Shown: piece after piece, positions 48,232-60,652 of the stretch
Layout: each line of letters begins with the position of its first letter
How positions within the stretch are numbered: position 1 is the stretch's first letter
NCBI GenBank assembly: GCA_965153455.1
Contig: OZ234493.1
Span: 15,366,213 to 15,430,212, forward strand
DNA from: Sphagnum compactum
Lineage: Eukaryota; Bryophyta; Sphagnopsida; Sphagnales
Direction of reading: 5' to 3'
Length of the DNA: 64,000 nucleotides
The notes under the pieces: generated by a model
The model's database searches: none
Told to the model about the DNA's origin: nothing
The model's input: only the letters and a program-made list of their open reading frames with translations
Position numbers and translations under genes: made by a program

Positions 48232-51200
48232 CATGATAAAAGGATTGATGGATTTTGTTCTCTTAAAAAGTATATCCAATAGAACAGTGTGTAAGTAGTA
48301 CTAATGAAACAACAACACCCAAGTACGGGGGAACCTGAAACTCATTGTGGGATCTATCACACTTTAACTTAGTGTGATAGATAGTATTCGACATGAACAA
48401 GTTGCATAGAGAAGAAGGGCACCACCAACTTTAATACAGACTTTGTAGCCTATCCGAACAACATTCATGTATGTGGAAGAAGTCTAATTAAGTATAGTGC
48501 TTGTACTTTTGATGATTGTGTTCTTCTTCATCTCTGCAAAGGCAGTTAGTTTTTTGAGCCTCTACGGATGATGATGCTTGGTTGGTTGTTTTGTCAACCT
48601 TGCAGCATGCAAAAGAGAAAAGCGCTTTATATGAAGGAAAAAAATAAATTATTCATGCAGAAAAGCACTAATAAACATTTCACCACATTAACACAATGGG
48701 GCTCAAAGTGGGTTTTTTTCGCTTTTCCGATGATGGGCTTCTTTCATTGGTCATTTACACCAACGAAAGAAGCAATCAAACCTTTGAGCACTCCCAAAAC
48801 AGATACCTCCTATATTGTTTGTTGTACGACTCTCCTTTTGGGCTTAGTTATGTGGGTTCAAGAGGAGAATTTTTTGGGCAAAGGATATGGGATAAAGTGT
48901 GATGCTATTGAGAACACATTGGGAACCTATTGAGAACTTGAGGAACAAACAACGATCATAATTAATAAATCATTAGAAATTTGATGGGACCATGAAGGAA
49001 CCATGATGAGTGATGACACTAGAGAGAGAACTAGGTGCATTCCTTAAACTACTTCTCCCATTTGCTTCAAATTTATGTGAAAGCTTTCAGAAGATTATCT
49101 GAGAGCTATCTCCATTCTCCACCCACATCCCCCCTTTGGGCCTCTACCAATGTTGGGTTGATATTTAAATTTTGGGCAAGGATATTGTTGTGTTTAGATT
49201 CATTATAGAGTATAGTAGCTTAAGGGAATTTGGCCCCCCTAGGTAATAAATAATATTAGGTCTATTTTTATATGACCATTTTTGAAAGATGACATTTTGG
49301 CTTGTGTTGAAACTTGAGATTAGTTACAGAGTTATAATATGTTGAAGGATTTTGGTTTCTATTAGAGAATTTTTGGTAGATTAAATTTTTGCTATGGTGA
49401 AATATTTGATTTTCCATAATTCTTCTTTTGCCTTAAGATACTTTTTTTTAATGTAAATGGCAAGGCCACACAATGTGACACACCCCTTGTTAATAGGGTT
49501 TAGGGTTTAAATGCTGTTATTTTTTCTTTTATTCTATTTCAGTGGGAAAATTGTAATTATATTTTAGAATTTATTCTTTGATTTTTATTTTTTAGAACTG
49601 GGGTTATGAATCTTAAGAGAGACTGCTTGAAGACATAGACTTTGGATAAATCCGGAGAACATGAAATAATAAGTTTTGGGCGATACAAAGTGAGAGACCA
49701 TTTAAAATGCCACACCACATGATCAATTGTTGGGCTCATGAATCAAAAGCAATCATCTTCTTTTAATGGCTTTTTTGTTTGAACAACACTTATATCATCC
49801 ATGTGTTATTTACAAGTTGAAACTCAGTTTCAAACTATGGAAAGGGTGTGTGTATTTCATACAATTTTTAGTGACGAGTAATCCAAACTGGCATATGATG
49901 GATTTTTTGGAATCCTTTGTACGGTTGTCCCATGGACCATTTCAAAAATAATTACCTCATTTTCAAGCTTAATTATGCCATTAGAAGATAAGCTACTTCT
50001 TTGTGAAAGCAATAAAGTTTCAAATGGCAAAAGAAGCATAGGCTGCATGCACTACATGTAACCTAGCTCCACATGTGAAGTCGGGTGCCACTCATGAGCA
50101 ACCAAGCCGGGCATTCCAAAGAAATAAAAATCACTTTGCCCATGCATCCATCCTATTGCGAAGTTTTAGGCCACAAAATTGTAACTCTATTTACAACCGA
50201 TTTTTGGGTCTTGCTAAATGTATTGCTTTGTTGTTCTTCGGACAATGTCAAAGTGGACCCTAACCATCACCAATCAATTAAGCGCACCACTATTTGTTGA
50301 GAGTTTAAGCCCATCTTACTATCGAGTGAGAGCTGAGTTTACTCACCTTAAAAACACCCATGGGACCTCATTCTCTCTATCCCTATGTTGTCCCCTCCTT
50401 GGCTCTTGTGCTCTTATGCACGGTTCCGTAGCTTTGCTGTGTTATTTTCACATGGCATTGGCCTTGGGGGAAGTCACGGGAAGGTCAAGATCTCTTGAGG
50501 GGATCTGGTCAAGATTTTGAAAACCATGTTTCATTACTTAAACATCATATTTTACTCCTTAAAACTTATGACTATGTGTACATGATTTGGTAGTTTTTCA
50601 TCCATTTGATGTCACTTTTTTAATCCATTTCACAAATTCATGTTCAACATTATAATATATTTCACAATTTGGAAGTGGAATACTATATAAAACCCCCCTT
50701 TTATATGTGGGGTAGTTTTTTTAAAGTTTTTTTTTATAGATTTTTTAACTTTTAAGTTTGCAAAAGTGGCAATTTTTTGTTGAAAGAGTCACAATTTACA
50801 ATGAAAAAACCCACGTTGGGGACAAGCAATTTTCATTGCCCATGCCATCCAAGTTAAACCTACCAGCTATTGTCGATGGTTTGTTGAACACATGAATATA
50901 TTCTTTTTTCTTTTTGACATACATTGTGTATGCAACAAAGGCACGAATATATGGGTTTTTGGGACAATGTTGTGGCATATGTTGGCATCTATATCATTGA
51001 CATTATCTATTGTTGCCACCCTAAACCTAGGCGACAATGTATGAAATGTATTATTACCATACAATACATTGTCTACCTATGGCAACATATCTGAAGGTAT
51101 TTAAAATATTGAAATCCTTGCAAAGAAATTAACACTACCTTAACACCCAAAACTGCAATGTAGTTATTCATCATTAATATGGTATGTAATAAGAGTGATG

Positions 51201-51449
51201 GAATTTTTTTCTCTATAACATTAATTCGGGTGTTAATAGAACATTTCCTTTGAAATCAGCCCTTCTCGTAAACTAGGATGTGGCAAATCACAATTGGTGG
51301 ACATCCTTCGATGAAATTACAAGTGGGTGCTAAGATCTTCGTGAGAGGAAGAATTTGTGCCTGTCCTTAGAAAATGGAATTGGAGTTGGCTATTGTGCAA
51401 TTGGAAGTGTCTCATGTTCAAGGTGAGGTGATCTAGGGCGTTGTGCTTA

Positions 51450-53005
51450 AGCATCGAACTTTTTGGAATATGGACATGTAGAATTTTTACCTCCCCTTGA
51501 TTGCAATGTAGCTTCAAGCTTTAAGCCTTTCCCCTTTTGGTGTGTAGCTTTCTAGGTATGTGTGCAATGTTCATTTCAAACAAATTGCAACTACAACTAA
51601 ACATCATTGGCTTATGCATGACTTGGTAATTTGAACCCCATCAAGGAAGGTCCCAATGCATTATGATGAGTTCCCTTTTAGGTGTAACCCATTTGAGGAG
51701 TAGCCTATAGGGTGTGACGGTGGTGCTAGTAGCAATCCGCAAAATCAAGACACAATTAAGTGATCCATGTGGTTGTCAATTTAAGCAATAAAATGAATCT
51801 TATCTTTGTGTTAGTAAGCAATTATTTCAAAAATATTGTTTCATAGGTTAAATTGTATAGGTCTATAAGTTAAGTTAAATTAACAAAATTTAACGTACCT
51901 TATAGTCCCATACTAGATTACATGACCAATGTTTGAAAATGGGAGCAAAAAATACAAGGAAGAATGTGGCATGCAAGATGCTAAGTTTTAATCATGCAAT
52001 TTTATAATTTACTGAAGAGCAATACTTGAAAAGGGTTGCAATTTAGCCATGGTCGATGGCTTGGATGTGTATCATTAGTAGATTTTTGGTTGGAAGACAA
52101 CATAAGAAAAGCCCCTTGAATGTTGATGGATGACAAAGTATTTAACATAATCCACATTTTATACCCATATGCCAAGCTGTTTATCTATTCCTATTTTACA
52201 TTTTGAATAAATGTAAGCTTTAAAATTGTAAACATTTTTTTTAAAATTTGAAATTTCTTACTTAATAAAGATTGTAACAAGAGGACTAACATATTCACAT
52301 ATTAAGCTAAATATGATTTAGTGTGTTATTTTACACGGATGTCCATGCTTGTAATAACCCACAAACATAACATCAAAAAAAAAGAAAGAACATGTCATTA
52401 GCAATGAAGTTTTTTTAAATGCTAGCACGTGGTGCATCCCAATTCATCCACTAAAGGATGTAAAATGGGTATTAAGAAGGGTTTCATGGGACACTTAATC
52501 CCATTTTTTCCCATGGCCAAGCTTTTAGCACTTAAAAGGTTGTCTTCAAGACTAGAACTTCATTGGGATTTGGGAATTTTGGAACTTTTTAACGACCCTT
52601 GATCATTGTGTAACTTTGAACTGTAGACATTTTCTATTGGTGCACGTACCTCTTTAGCAATATGTGTAATATCTCTTTAGAACAAATATGAACCACAATT
52701 AGGAATTGTGAGTTTATGTGTGACTTTGTGAATGATCTCACGAAAAAGGCTACGCATGCACATGTGATGAATTCACTTTGAAGCCACATGAGGATTATCC
52801 TCTTGCCATGATCCCCCCCAAAAAATAAGAAATAAACTAAATTATGTGGTCGTTGATTTATGGGTGTTATACTCTTTGTGCCAATATGCCTTTATTCCAA
52901 TAGTGAGCTTCATACATTGAACAATTAGACTAGGTCAAATGATCAATATTTGGAAATTGGAACACGCGAATATTAGAGAAAAAGGATTTGTGATGATTTT
53001 GTTGT
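51450..53005. repeat. Diverged direct duplication, about 450-540 bp copies
   Basis: About 51450-51990 and 52535-53005 run parallel: CTCCCCTTGATTGCAATGTAGC matches GACCCTTGATCATTGTGTAAC; TTATGCATGACTTGG matches TTATGTGTGACTTTG; CATGTGGTTGTCAATTTA matches TATGTGGTCGTTGATTTA; TACATGACCAATGTTTGAAA matches CAAATGATCAATATTTGGAA. The offset drifts from about 1100 to 1020 bp because of indels. No domain was recognised; this is probably a decayed repeat pair. Confidence 0.55.
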
Positions 53006-53299
53006 TTTGTTTCTATGAATGAAAGTTACTTGGAAGCAAAGATTAAACATGGTTCAAATATCAATCCAACAATATTGTAACGGGCGGGAAGAGTTAGTCA
53101 AGGTAGGCACTAGGGTGGTGTGATGCTTAAATACTCACGTTTCAATCTATTGGCACGAGTTTGACTTTGTATTTTATATCATAACTAATGGGAGGATGAA
53201 AATTACCATACATGGTATACCTTGTGATTCTTAATGCATTAGAATATGGGTGGGTTGTGAAAGATTCTATATCAAATTGATGGTGGGTAGTTGTAAGTT

Positions 53300-53520
53300 A
53301 GGGTGGCTCAAAAGTGACAAGAGTCCCAATCCCAAAACTTTATATTTTAACATTAAAATGGAAAAATAGTTTAAAACCAATGTTGAATGGGCCTTATGTG
53401 ATGATTAATCAATTAATAAAGTCCATAGGAAATGTTATCCATCTAGAGAACTTTTTGACATACATACTAGGGGCAGAAAAATATCAATCCAACAAAAATG
53501 ATCAAGATAGGGACTTTTGA
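53300..53520 (+). pseudogene. Possible retroelement integrase C-terminal fragment
   Basis: The frame holds LTLKWKNSLKPMLNGPYVMI and GNVIHLENF, which resembles the SH3-like C-terminal segment of plant retroelement integrases (pattern LKW...K...GPY.V......GNVI.LE). It is isolated, with no polymerase sequence nearby, and may be chance. Confidence 0.3.
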
Positions 53521-53529
53521 AAATAAGGT

Positions 53530-56090
53530 CCAAATTTGGTTATTCAAAGGCCATAGTTATTTGTTGGTTAAAATTTTTGTTGTAACATTTTTCAATCCAC
53601 ATTTTTTTCCCATCATGTATCATGTTTTAAGTCCCTATAAAAAATATTGAAATGAAATCATAATAAAACATGCATTTTAATGTTAATGCAAAATTCAAAC
53701 TATTGTCTACATGTCCACTTTAAAAATCCATTATCATACGATTGGTGTATGTTTATTGAATTTCACCCCTTTATAAATATTCTTATTTAAGTTGGAAATC
53801 TTAATACATAAATATTTTTGTCAAATTAATGATTTTACAATGTGTTTGTGACATTTGAATATAATACATTTTGCTGAAAATCTATAAAAATGCAAAAAGT
53901 GATCCACCTTAACTTACAACTATCATGGTAACAAATTAATTATTTGCCCCCAAAAATGCACTAGACCTAACTCAAAGTGGAGAGTTTTTATAGGAATCCA
54001 TTGCAAATCCATAATTTCCATTTTACACTATGTCAAAACATGGTGGATTTTAACATAATAAGTCATTTATAAGTTTGTTGGCATTTATGGATGAATTCAT
54101 GAAGCACTTTAAAGTTTGCCATTAGCTATTGGCACCAATTGGTTTTCAAATAATAATATCATATATGTTGGAATATTGAGGAAAAAAAAACATTGTTTCA
54201 TCATAATTAGTTTAACTTAAAAAATATTTCATTGTGCAATAATATGAAAAACATGTTCCAAAGTTTCAAATATTTTGACAAAGGTGTAAATTAGAGTAAT
54301 TTAACTCCATTTTCATATTTTGTTAGGATTTCATTCTAGAATAATTCTCTTAAACATCCATTAAGGTTTTGTTATGTTGTGCACTATAAGGTACAAGGAT
54401 GTCATAATTATAAGTAAAATATGTTTGGCACTGCTAAAAATGTTGTTTTGAAATTAATAGTATAATAGTTTGATTATTAATATTAAAAAATTGCAAAATT
54501 TTAAATTTTTTTTCATCATACCCTATTAAACTTTAATACTTTATTCGATATCCTTGACAAGTACTTGACCCTAGACCTTTATTACGATACCAGTTATCCT
54601 ACACAAACTTATCATTATTTGTAATTACATATCTTAGACCATAAACCTTTAACCCTCAAATATTTACACATAAACCCAATTGCATATACATATAAACAAA
54701 GATTAGCCCTTGTGGAACAATGAGGACATGGATACATAATATAATGAATAAAATTATTATTATTACAAACCACAAATAATTAAGGTACAAATCACTTTGT
54801 TACATCAACAAAATATATTACAATTCGAATTAAATGTGATATAATGTAGGTTGTTCTATTAAAGCCTCATGCTATGCATTTCAACTCAAGTCTAATCACT
54901 AATCTCACAACATTCAAGGGCAATAAAAAGAAATGAAATTTAATCTATTTTTTTATTAGAACTTCATGTCATACACATTACATTTTGGATTTGAAAATCT
55001 TGTTAATTATTTTGAAGGTGATTGATTTCTATTATTTAAAAGCTTTTCACAAGTTTTTTTTAATTGGAAAAAAAGATTAGATATTGAAAAATTCACACCT
55101 TTTTTTTTAAAGTTGAAAAAATATTGTTGGATGAAATATGGGAAATAAATTTATAATCTTATTACAAACTAAGTTAATTGTGTTGGGTATGGGATGGAGA
55201 AACAATTTGATAAACATTTTTTATTTATAGGCTTATCATTTTGTGACCTTATATATTTTGAATATTAAGGTTGAAAAGGGGCTTGGAAATTAAATAGTAA
55301 ATATCAATTGCATAAGCCTTAACAAAAAGACCACATGAAGAGGTATCATGTTGCATATATGTAAGTCAATGGGGAAGATGAAATGAACATTGTACTTTGT
55401 AAATAATTCTAAATTGGAAAAATGTTATTGACAGTTTATTGGAATCAAAGATGAATCTACATGTGAATCAATAAGGGCTAATATCCAATGATTATTATTG
55501 ATATTGTCGTGTATGTTTTCATATAAATCAAGGTATGAATGTTGTTGTTGTTACTCTTGTAGACTTTGCACAATGTAGAATCTCTTTGATTTAAACATTA
55601 TTGTAGTACCTTGGCAAATTCAACACAAATTATATAATTTTTAGATATGTTGAAATTTTTCATTTTCATTTGTCTCAAATAATTTTTTTTGAATATTTTG
55701 GAATATTTTATATTCAAAATGGACTCTTCAAAATAATTAATTAATTAACAAACATGTGCTAAAACTACGCATGTATGATAATAACATTGGAATACCACAT
55801 AGATCTAATGTTTATTTTCTATCCATGACCCACCTGAATTTTTGGATTTTATTTCTCACAAATCATAGCTTCAAATTACATTTGAAATTTCCATTGGCAA
55901 ATATTTTCATTTCATATATGTTCGTGATTAGCACTTGTATGGATGCGTAAAGGTTTCATGGTTTTTACTTCTACATATTCCTTTTAGAGTCTTAAATATC
56001 TAAAAAGTCAAGTTGTGTGTTTATGTGTGACATTAAAATGAGTCAAAATAATAACCAAAATGTTCATGAATGATGAGATTATACAAGTTT
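53530..56090. other. Very AT-rich DNA, nothing recognised
   Basis: Long A/T runs and short frames only; no domain or structured RNA seen. Confidence 0.6.
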
Positions 56091-56099
56091 GGAAACAAA

Positions 56100-56740
56100 A
56101 TGAGGATGAAAACTTGGAAATTGAATCATTTGTGTAGACCAATATTCAACAACCTTGATAGGTATTTTGTATCAAATAGGTAAAAACATGGTTAAGAGGC
56201 TCACTTTTGACATTTTGAAGACTTCACATCTTCCACTAGTTACAACTTTTACAATTATAATAATTATCAAGCTATAAATTTATAATTATCCCTTATGCTT
56301 TTGATAACAACTATTAGTAGGCCACCTTATATATATACCCTTAGACATGCGATTCATCAAAAAATTCCTATGAATGCTTGAGATTTCTATGTGAATTGTT
56401 TTTAAATGATAAAAAATGATGACAATTGTAACATTTTTAAATTTTAAAATGAGATTTTTTTGTATTGAAATTTTTTTGATGCATGTTTTACTATTAAATT
56501 CCTAATTTGGTCGTGGAATATTTTTTTATTTTGACACTACCATGACATACTTTTTGAATCCACATTTTATTTTATTTTAAAGATGAACATAATTTCATCA
56601 TTTCAAAAGTCCATATGAATCCAGTTTTTTAGAATTCATCCATAATTGTAATATGATTATCATTGAAGTCTATAGCAACATGAATAATTTTAAAATGAAA
56701 TGTTAATGTTCAATACAACTTTATATTTTTAGTTCATCTA
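56100..56740. repeat. Second copy of the AT-rich dispersed repeat, inverted
   Basis: Complement of the repeat found at about 36170-36790. TAATTATCCCTTATGCTTTT at 56280 is the exact complement of the AAAAGCATAAGGGATAATTA block near 36625. Homology continues in order on both sides with many substitutions and indels. Ends were not determined. Confidence 0.75.
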
Positions 56741-56749
56741 CAATACAAA

Positions 56750-59580
56750 AAAATTGCAATTGTGACGATCCAAAATGTTCACTTAACGATGCTTTCATCC
56801 ACATAGTAAGTTTTTTCTACATATTCATTATGAATTGTATGTTTTTATGTTTATTGTAAGGTTTTACAAATAAAACATGATAATTATTTCATAAATAATA
56901 AAATTTGTCATAATAATTTAGGTGCCTAGTCTTTGCTAGTCTATAATCATTGTCATTGCATGTCCAACTAATAATATGCACAAACTTGGATATTGGCTTT
57001 GACAAAGCTTGAAAATAAAATCCCAAAAACATTGTGACCTTCATTCTAAATTTACACAATTTAATGTTTTCCAAATAGCAATGATTATGAAAAACAATGC
57101 ATATTTACTCTAGTTGTGATGTCCATTTTATCGTTGAAGCTTATAATGCATGCTTAGAAAGTGTAATGATTGACATTTGATGTTGCAATATTATCCAATA
57201 GATTCAAAACATTTCAAGGAGCTTGAATGTGTACTCCATCATGGACATAATTGAATGTTAATTATATAAATCAAAGTGCTTCAAAGATTAATGTTGTTTT
57301 AAACTTTTTTTTTTTTCCTAGAACAAAAATTTGTACAAAATTAATTATGAAATTCATGTTATTTTCTTGAAATTTTTGATTATGTTAAAACTAAAAATAA
57401 AATTTTGAATTCTTGTACAATTTGCCATGTGACCAATTCAAAGGAATAGCTTGTTAAATTTGTTTGTATTGTTGAAAATTCAAGCTCAAATAGTTAATTT
57501 TCTTTGGTTATTATGGTGGAAAACAATTGCAAACTATCTTCTAGGATTATTCCACTCACTTAAATCTTAGTTTAGTTAAGTCTTTTTTAGGTTCTAGTCT
57601 TTTTGGTTAAGTTTCTTATGTAGGAGGTGTCCTTATGTTGTGTGTTTTGATTGTGATATAAGAACCTAAGATAATGTTTTCTATCTTGAGCTTCGTGTGC
57701 ATGAACATCACGTTTGTGTGTGCATGAGCATCATGTTTGTATGTTTGTGGTTTGCAATAAAGTTGCATTTGTTTCCTCACATTTGAAAAGTGCATCAATA
57801 TTGCATCCATGTGTTATGTGTTGAGATTTTGGGATTTTAACATGTGTATAGGTATTTGTGTCCAAACATCAATAATGCACAACTCAATGGGTATGTATAA
57901 AATCTCATAATTTATAAGTGGATTGCCCATTATATTATAGTTCATTACTCCTTTAAGCTCTTGTATCAATGTTATCTTCTATATTACTAACTTTTATTCA
58001 AGCAATGACATTTTTGTTTAAGACCATGGTCAAAGATATATGATTTATGACATGGAATCATGTTGTGTCTTAAGGTATTTGATTAGTCAATGTATGAGGT
58101 ATGGAATTAAATATAAAAGATAATTTAGTGTCTTGAAATTAAATTTAGATAGATTAGATTGTTTAAAGTATTATGATTGGTCAAGGTACTTGTATATTAA
58201 AATAGGTGTTTGTTTGTTTTTTCTTTTGTGACCACACCTTAGTGGGGCCCCTCCTTACACTTTTGATATGGTTGAAAAATCCTCAACAAGATGGTGGTAT
58301 GCAAGGTGATCATTTCACAAATTTTAGAGCAACAAAACAAAATTTATTGAATTTAGAATGAGTTTTTGTCATTAGAAATTAATTAAAACTTATAAGTTTG
58401 ATTTTTCCAACCAATGAATGCATCTTTGTCATATTAGCCCTTTTGTTTTTGCCCTTTCATATCCCAAACCTTAACACCCTTTCACATTACAAACCTTAAC
58501 ATTCAAGGCCAATGACACTTGAAGCCAAAATCCAACCAATGTATGATGCTTCACTATTGCAAGCCATTGGTTGTGACTTGGCACTAATGAGAACCCTTTT
58601 GGCTTACTTGTGATGATGGGTAGTCCTCCCTTTTCCCCATGCACCACCATAGATTGTTCCATCAAATTTTTTGCAACATGGTTTTGCCTATGGACCACAT
58701 TGGCTTGCAATCACTTCAAATCAACAACCCAATCGTAGATTGGGTGTCTCTTTTATTTAAAATAGATTATTTGAGCTTTTTCCTAGTTATCAAGCCGATT
58801 ATCTCAAGCCATTTATTAACAACCTACCAACCAACTAGTTATTTATTTTGTGATAACTGTAGATGGTTTTGAATTTTTAAAATCTAATAACCTACCTAGA
58901 TGACTTAATTATCACCTAAGTAGTTGACCAATCTTTAAACAAAAATACATATTTAAAATAAGGAAATTAATAATATTCCCAATTTCAAACCCTATAATTT
59001 GTGTATAATCATTGGTTTTCAACCAATTATTTGATAACCTACCCTATGCATAACCAATGGTTTATTGCCCATTTTTGATAACCTAGTTAACACCCCCAAA
59101 AAATTTTGATTATTGATATTGATACCTTGTGTGATGCCCCAAAAGACTTCCCAAAAACCTACATGGGGGTTATTATTTAAAGCAATTACCACCCAACACT
59201 AGGTATGGATTTAATGGAGGTGGGCATGAAAGGTCAAAACACAAGTTCCTCAATTAGAGCACCACTTGGCTGCGTTTTGGTGTTATAATGTTTTCTTGGT
59301 TTCTATGATATACCTAGAGCTTTTAAGGTAGACTGATTGCCCACCAAACTCAAGGTTTAAACCAGTGTTGTACGGTTCTTGACTTTAGGGTATAACCTCT
59401 GGTTTTGGTTTTACACCACTATGGAGGGACGATTTTTGGTCCAATTGGGGTATTAGAAAATTTGAAAACCTTGGGTTGGATTAGGTTCTAGTTATTTCAT
59501 CAATCAATAGACTGGTTCCAGTTCTGGTTGGGTTATTAAAAATTGTCAAAAGAATCATTCGGTTAATTATAGGTTCTCAA
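56750..59580. other. AT-rich intergenic DNA
   Basis: No recognised gene. A duplicated word GTGCATGA(A/G)CATCA(C/T)GTTTGT lies at about 57697-57742. From 59340 degenerate GGTTCTGGTT-type simple repeat begins. Confidence 0.55.
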
Positions 59581-59586
59581 ATATTT

Positions 59587-59660
59587 GATGGTTCTGGATC
59601 CGATTTTTATTCATTTTAATGTTGATGGTTCCGAATCTGGTTTTTATTCATTTCAATGTT
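59587..59660. repeat. 37-bp tandem duplication
   Basis: GATGGTTCTGGATCCGATTT at 59587 and GATGGTTCCGAATCTGGTTT at 59624, each followed by TTATTCATTT(T/C)AATGTT. Two copies with a 37-bp period inside a GGTTC-rich patch. Confidence 0.85.
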
Positions 59661-60092
59661 TCTCTTGATTCTCGGTTATGTTTAGGTAGATCAGTTAGTA
59701 ATTAGGTTGGGATAGATTTTGGTTAGTACGGGATTAAAGTCCAACTTGATTCTATTGTCTAGTTGACAGTAAACCAATTTATTTGGCATGGATTCAAGCT
59801 CTCAATGTGAGTTTTTATTGCAAGATTGTGACTGAATGGGTATAGGTAAGTTACACTAAAAAAAACCAATGTTTTAATCAAAGATATCATTCCAATGTAG
59901 TAGCTTACAAACATAACTAGCATCCAAGATGTAATATAATTATCATCAAGAAAGAATTGTTCACCCCATAGCACAATACAAAATGTTGGGGGTCAATTTA
60001 CTAAAGAGTAAGTAAGAACAACCCATGACATACCCCTAACAACCTTTGTGTTTACAAAATAGGACTACTTTTTTTGTAACCAAAAGGTCCAA

Positions 60093-60256
60093 GGTCCAAG
60101 TTTACAATCCTAGAAACCATAAAGCTTGATGGTGGTCGAAGTTTACAATCCTAAAAACCAGCAACTCTAATAGTGGTCCAAGTTTACAATCCTCGAAACC
60201 AACAATTATGACGGTGGTCCAAGTTTACAATCCTAGAAACCAGAAACTTTAATCTA
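60093..60256. repeat. 41-bp minisatellite, four copies
   Basis: GGTCCAAGTTTACAATCCTA-type units start at 60093, 60134, 60175 and 60216, an exact 41-bp period. The first half of the unit, with AGTTTACAATCCT..AAACCA, is strongly conserved; the second half varies. Confidence 0.93.
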
Positions 60257-60652
60257 CAAGGTTTAAAGTCATCCGCATCAAATATGCAATAACTCCTCCT
60301 TCATCACTTATTTTTTCTTGCAGCCTGGAACCCAACCCACAACCCTTTAAAAAAAAATAGTGGGCCATTTGGATTAGACAATCCCTCAATGGTAGAAAAA
60401 ATTATCACACTCCTTATGCTATACATGGCTAGCTTTCCCAAATACCACATAATCCCCAATAACCCCACAAACTTTTATGAAGAATCCTAAAACACCATAG
60501 AAGCTTATTGTCATGCCTTCTCATTTGCCACCATCCCCTTATTAAACCCAAAACTCCAAACCAACAAATCTTAACTAATTTCTAGACTACATTCAGCATT
60601 AATGTTATAACTCTGCATACCTCCACTATCTCATCATTTCTAGATGCCCACC

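Larger units (their letters stand above)
42640..51200. other. AT-rich intergenic DNA, no supported gene
   Basis: No protein family on either strand. Visible structure: TGCAAATGTG-like low complexity at about 46315-46390, a G-rich tract at 47919-47940, a GA microsatellite at 48201-48231, and a TTTAGGG-like pair near 49494-49508. The longest frame (48568-48933, 121 codons) shows no motif. Confidence 0.6.

Noticed and set aside
48568-48933. 121-codon plus-strand ORF
   Set aside because: No recognisable feature; a second frame is also open here, as expected by chance.
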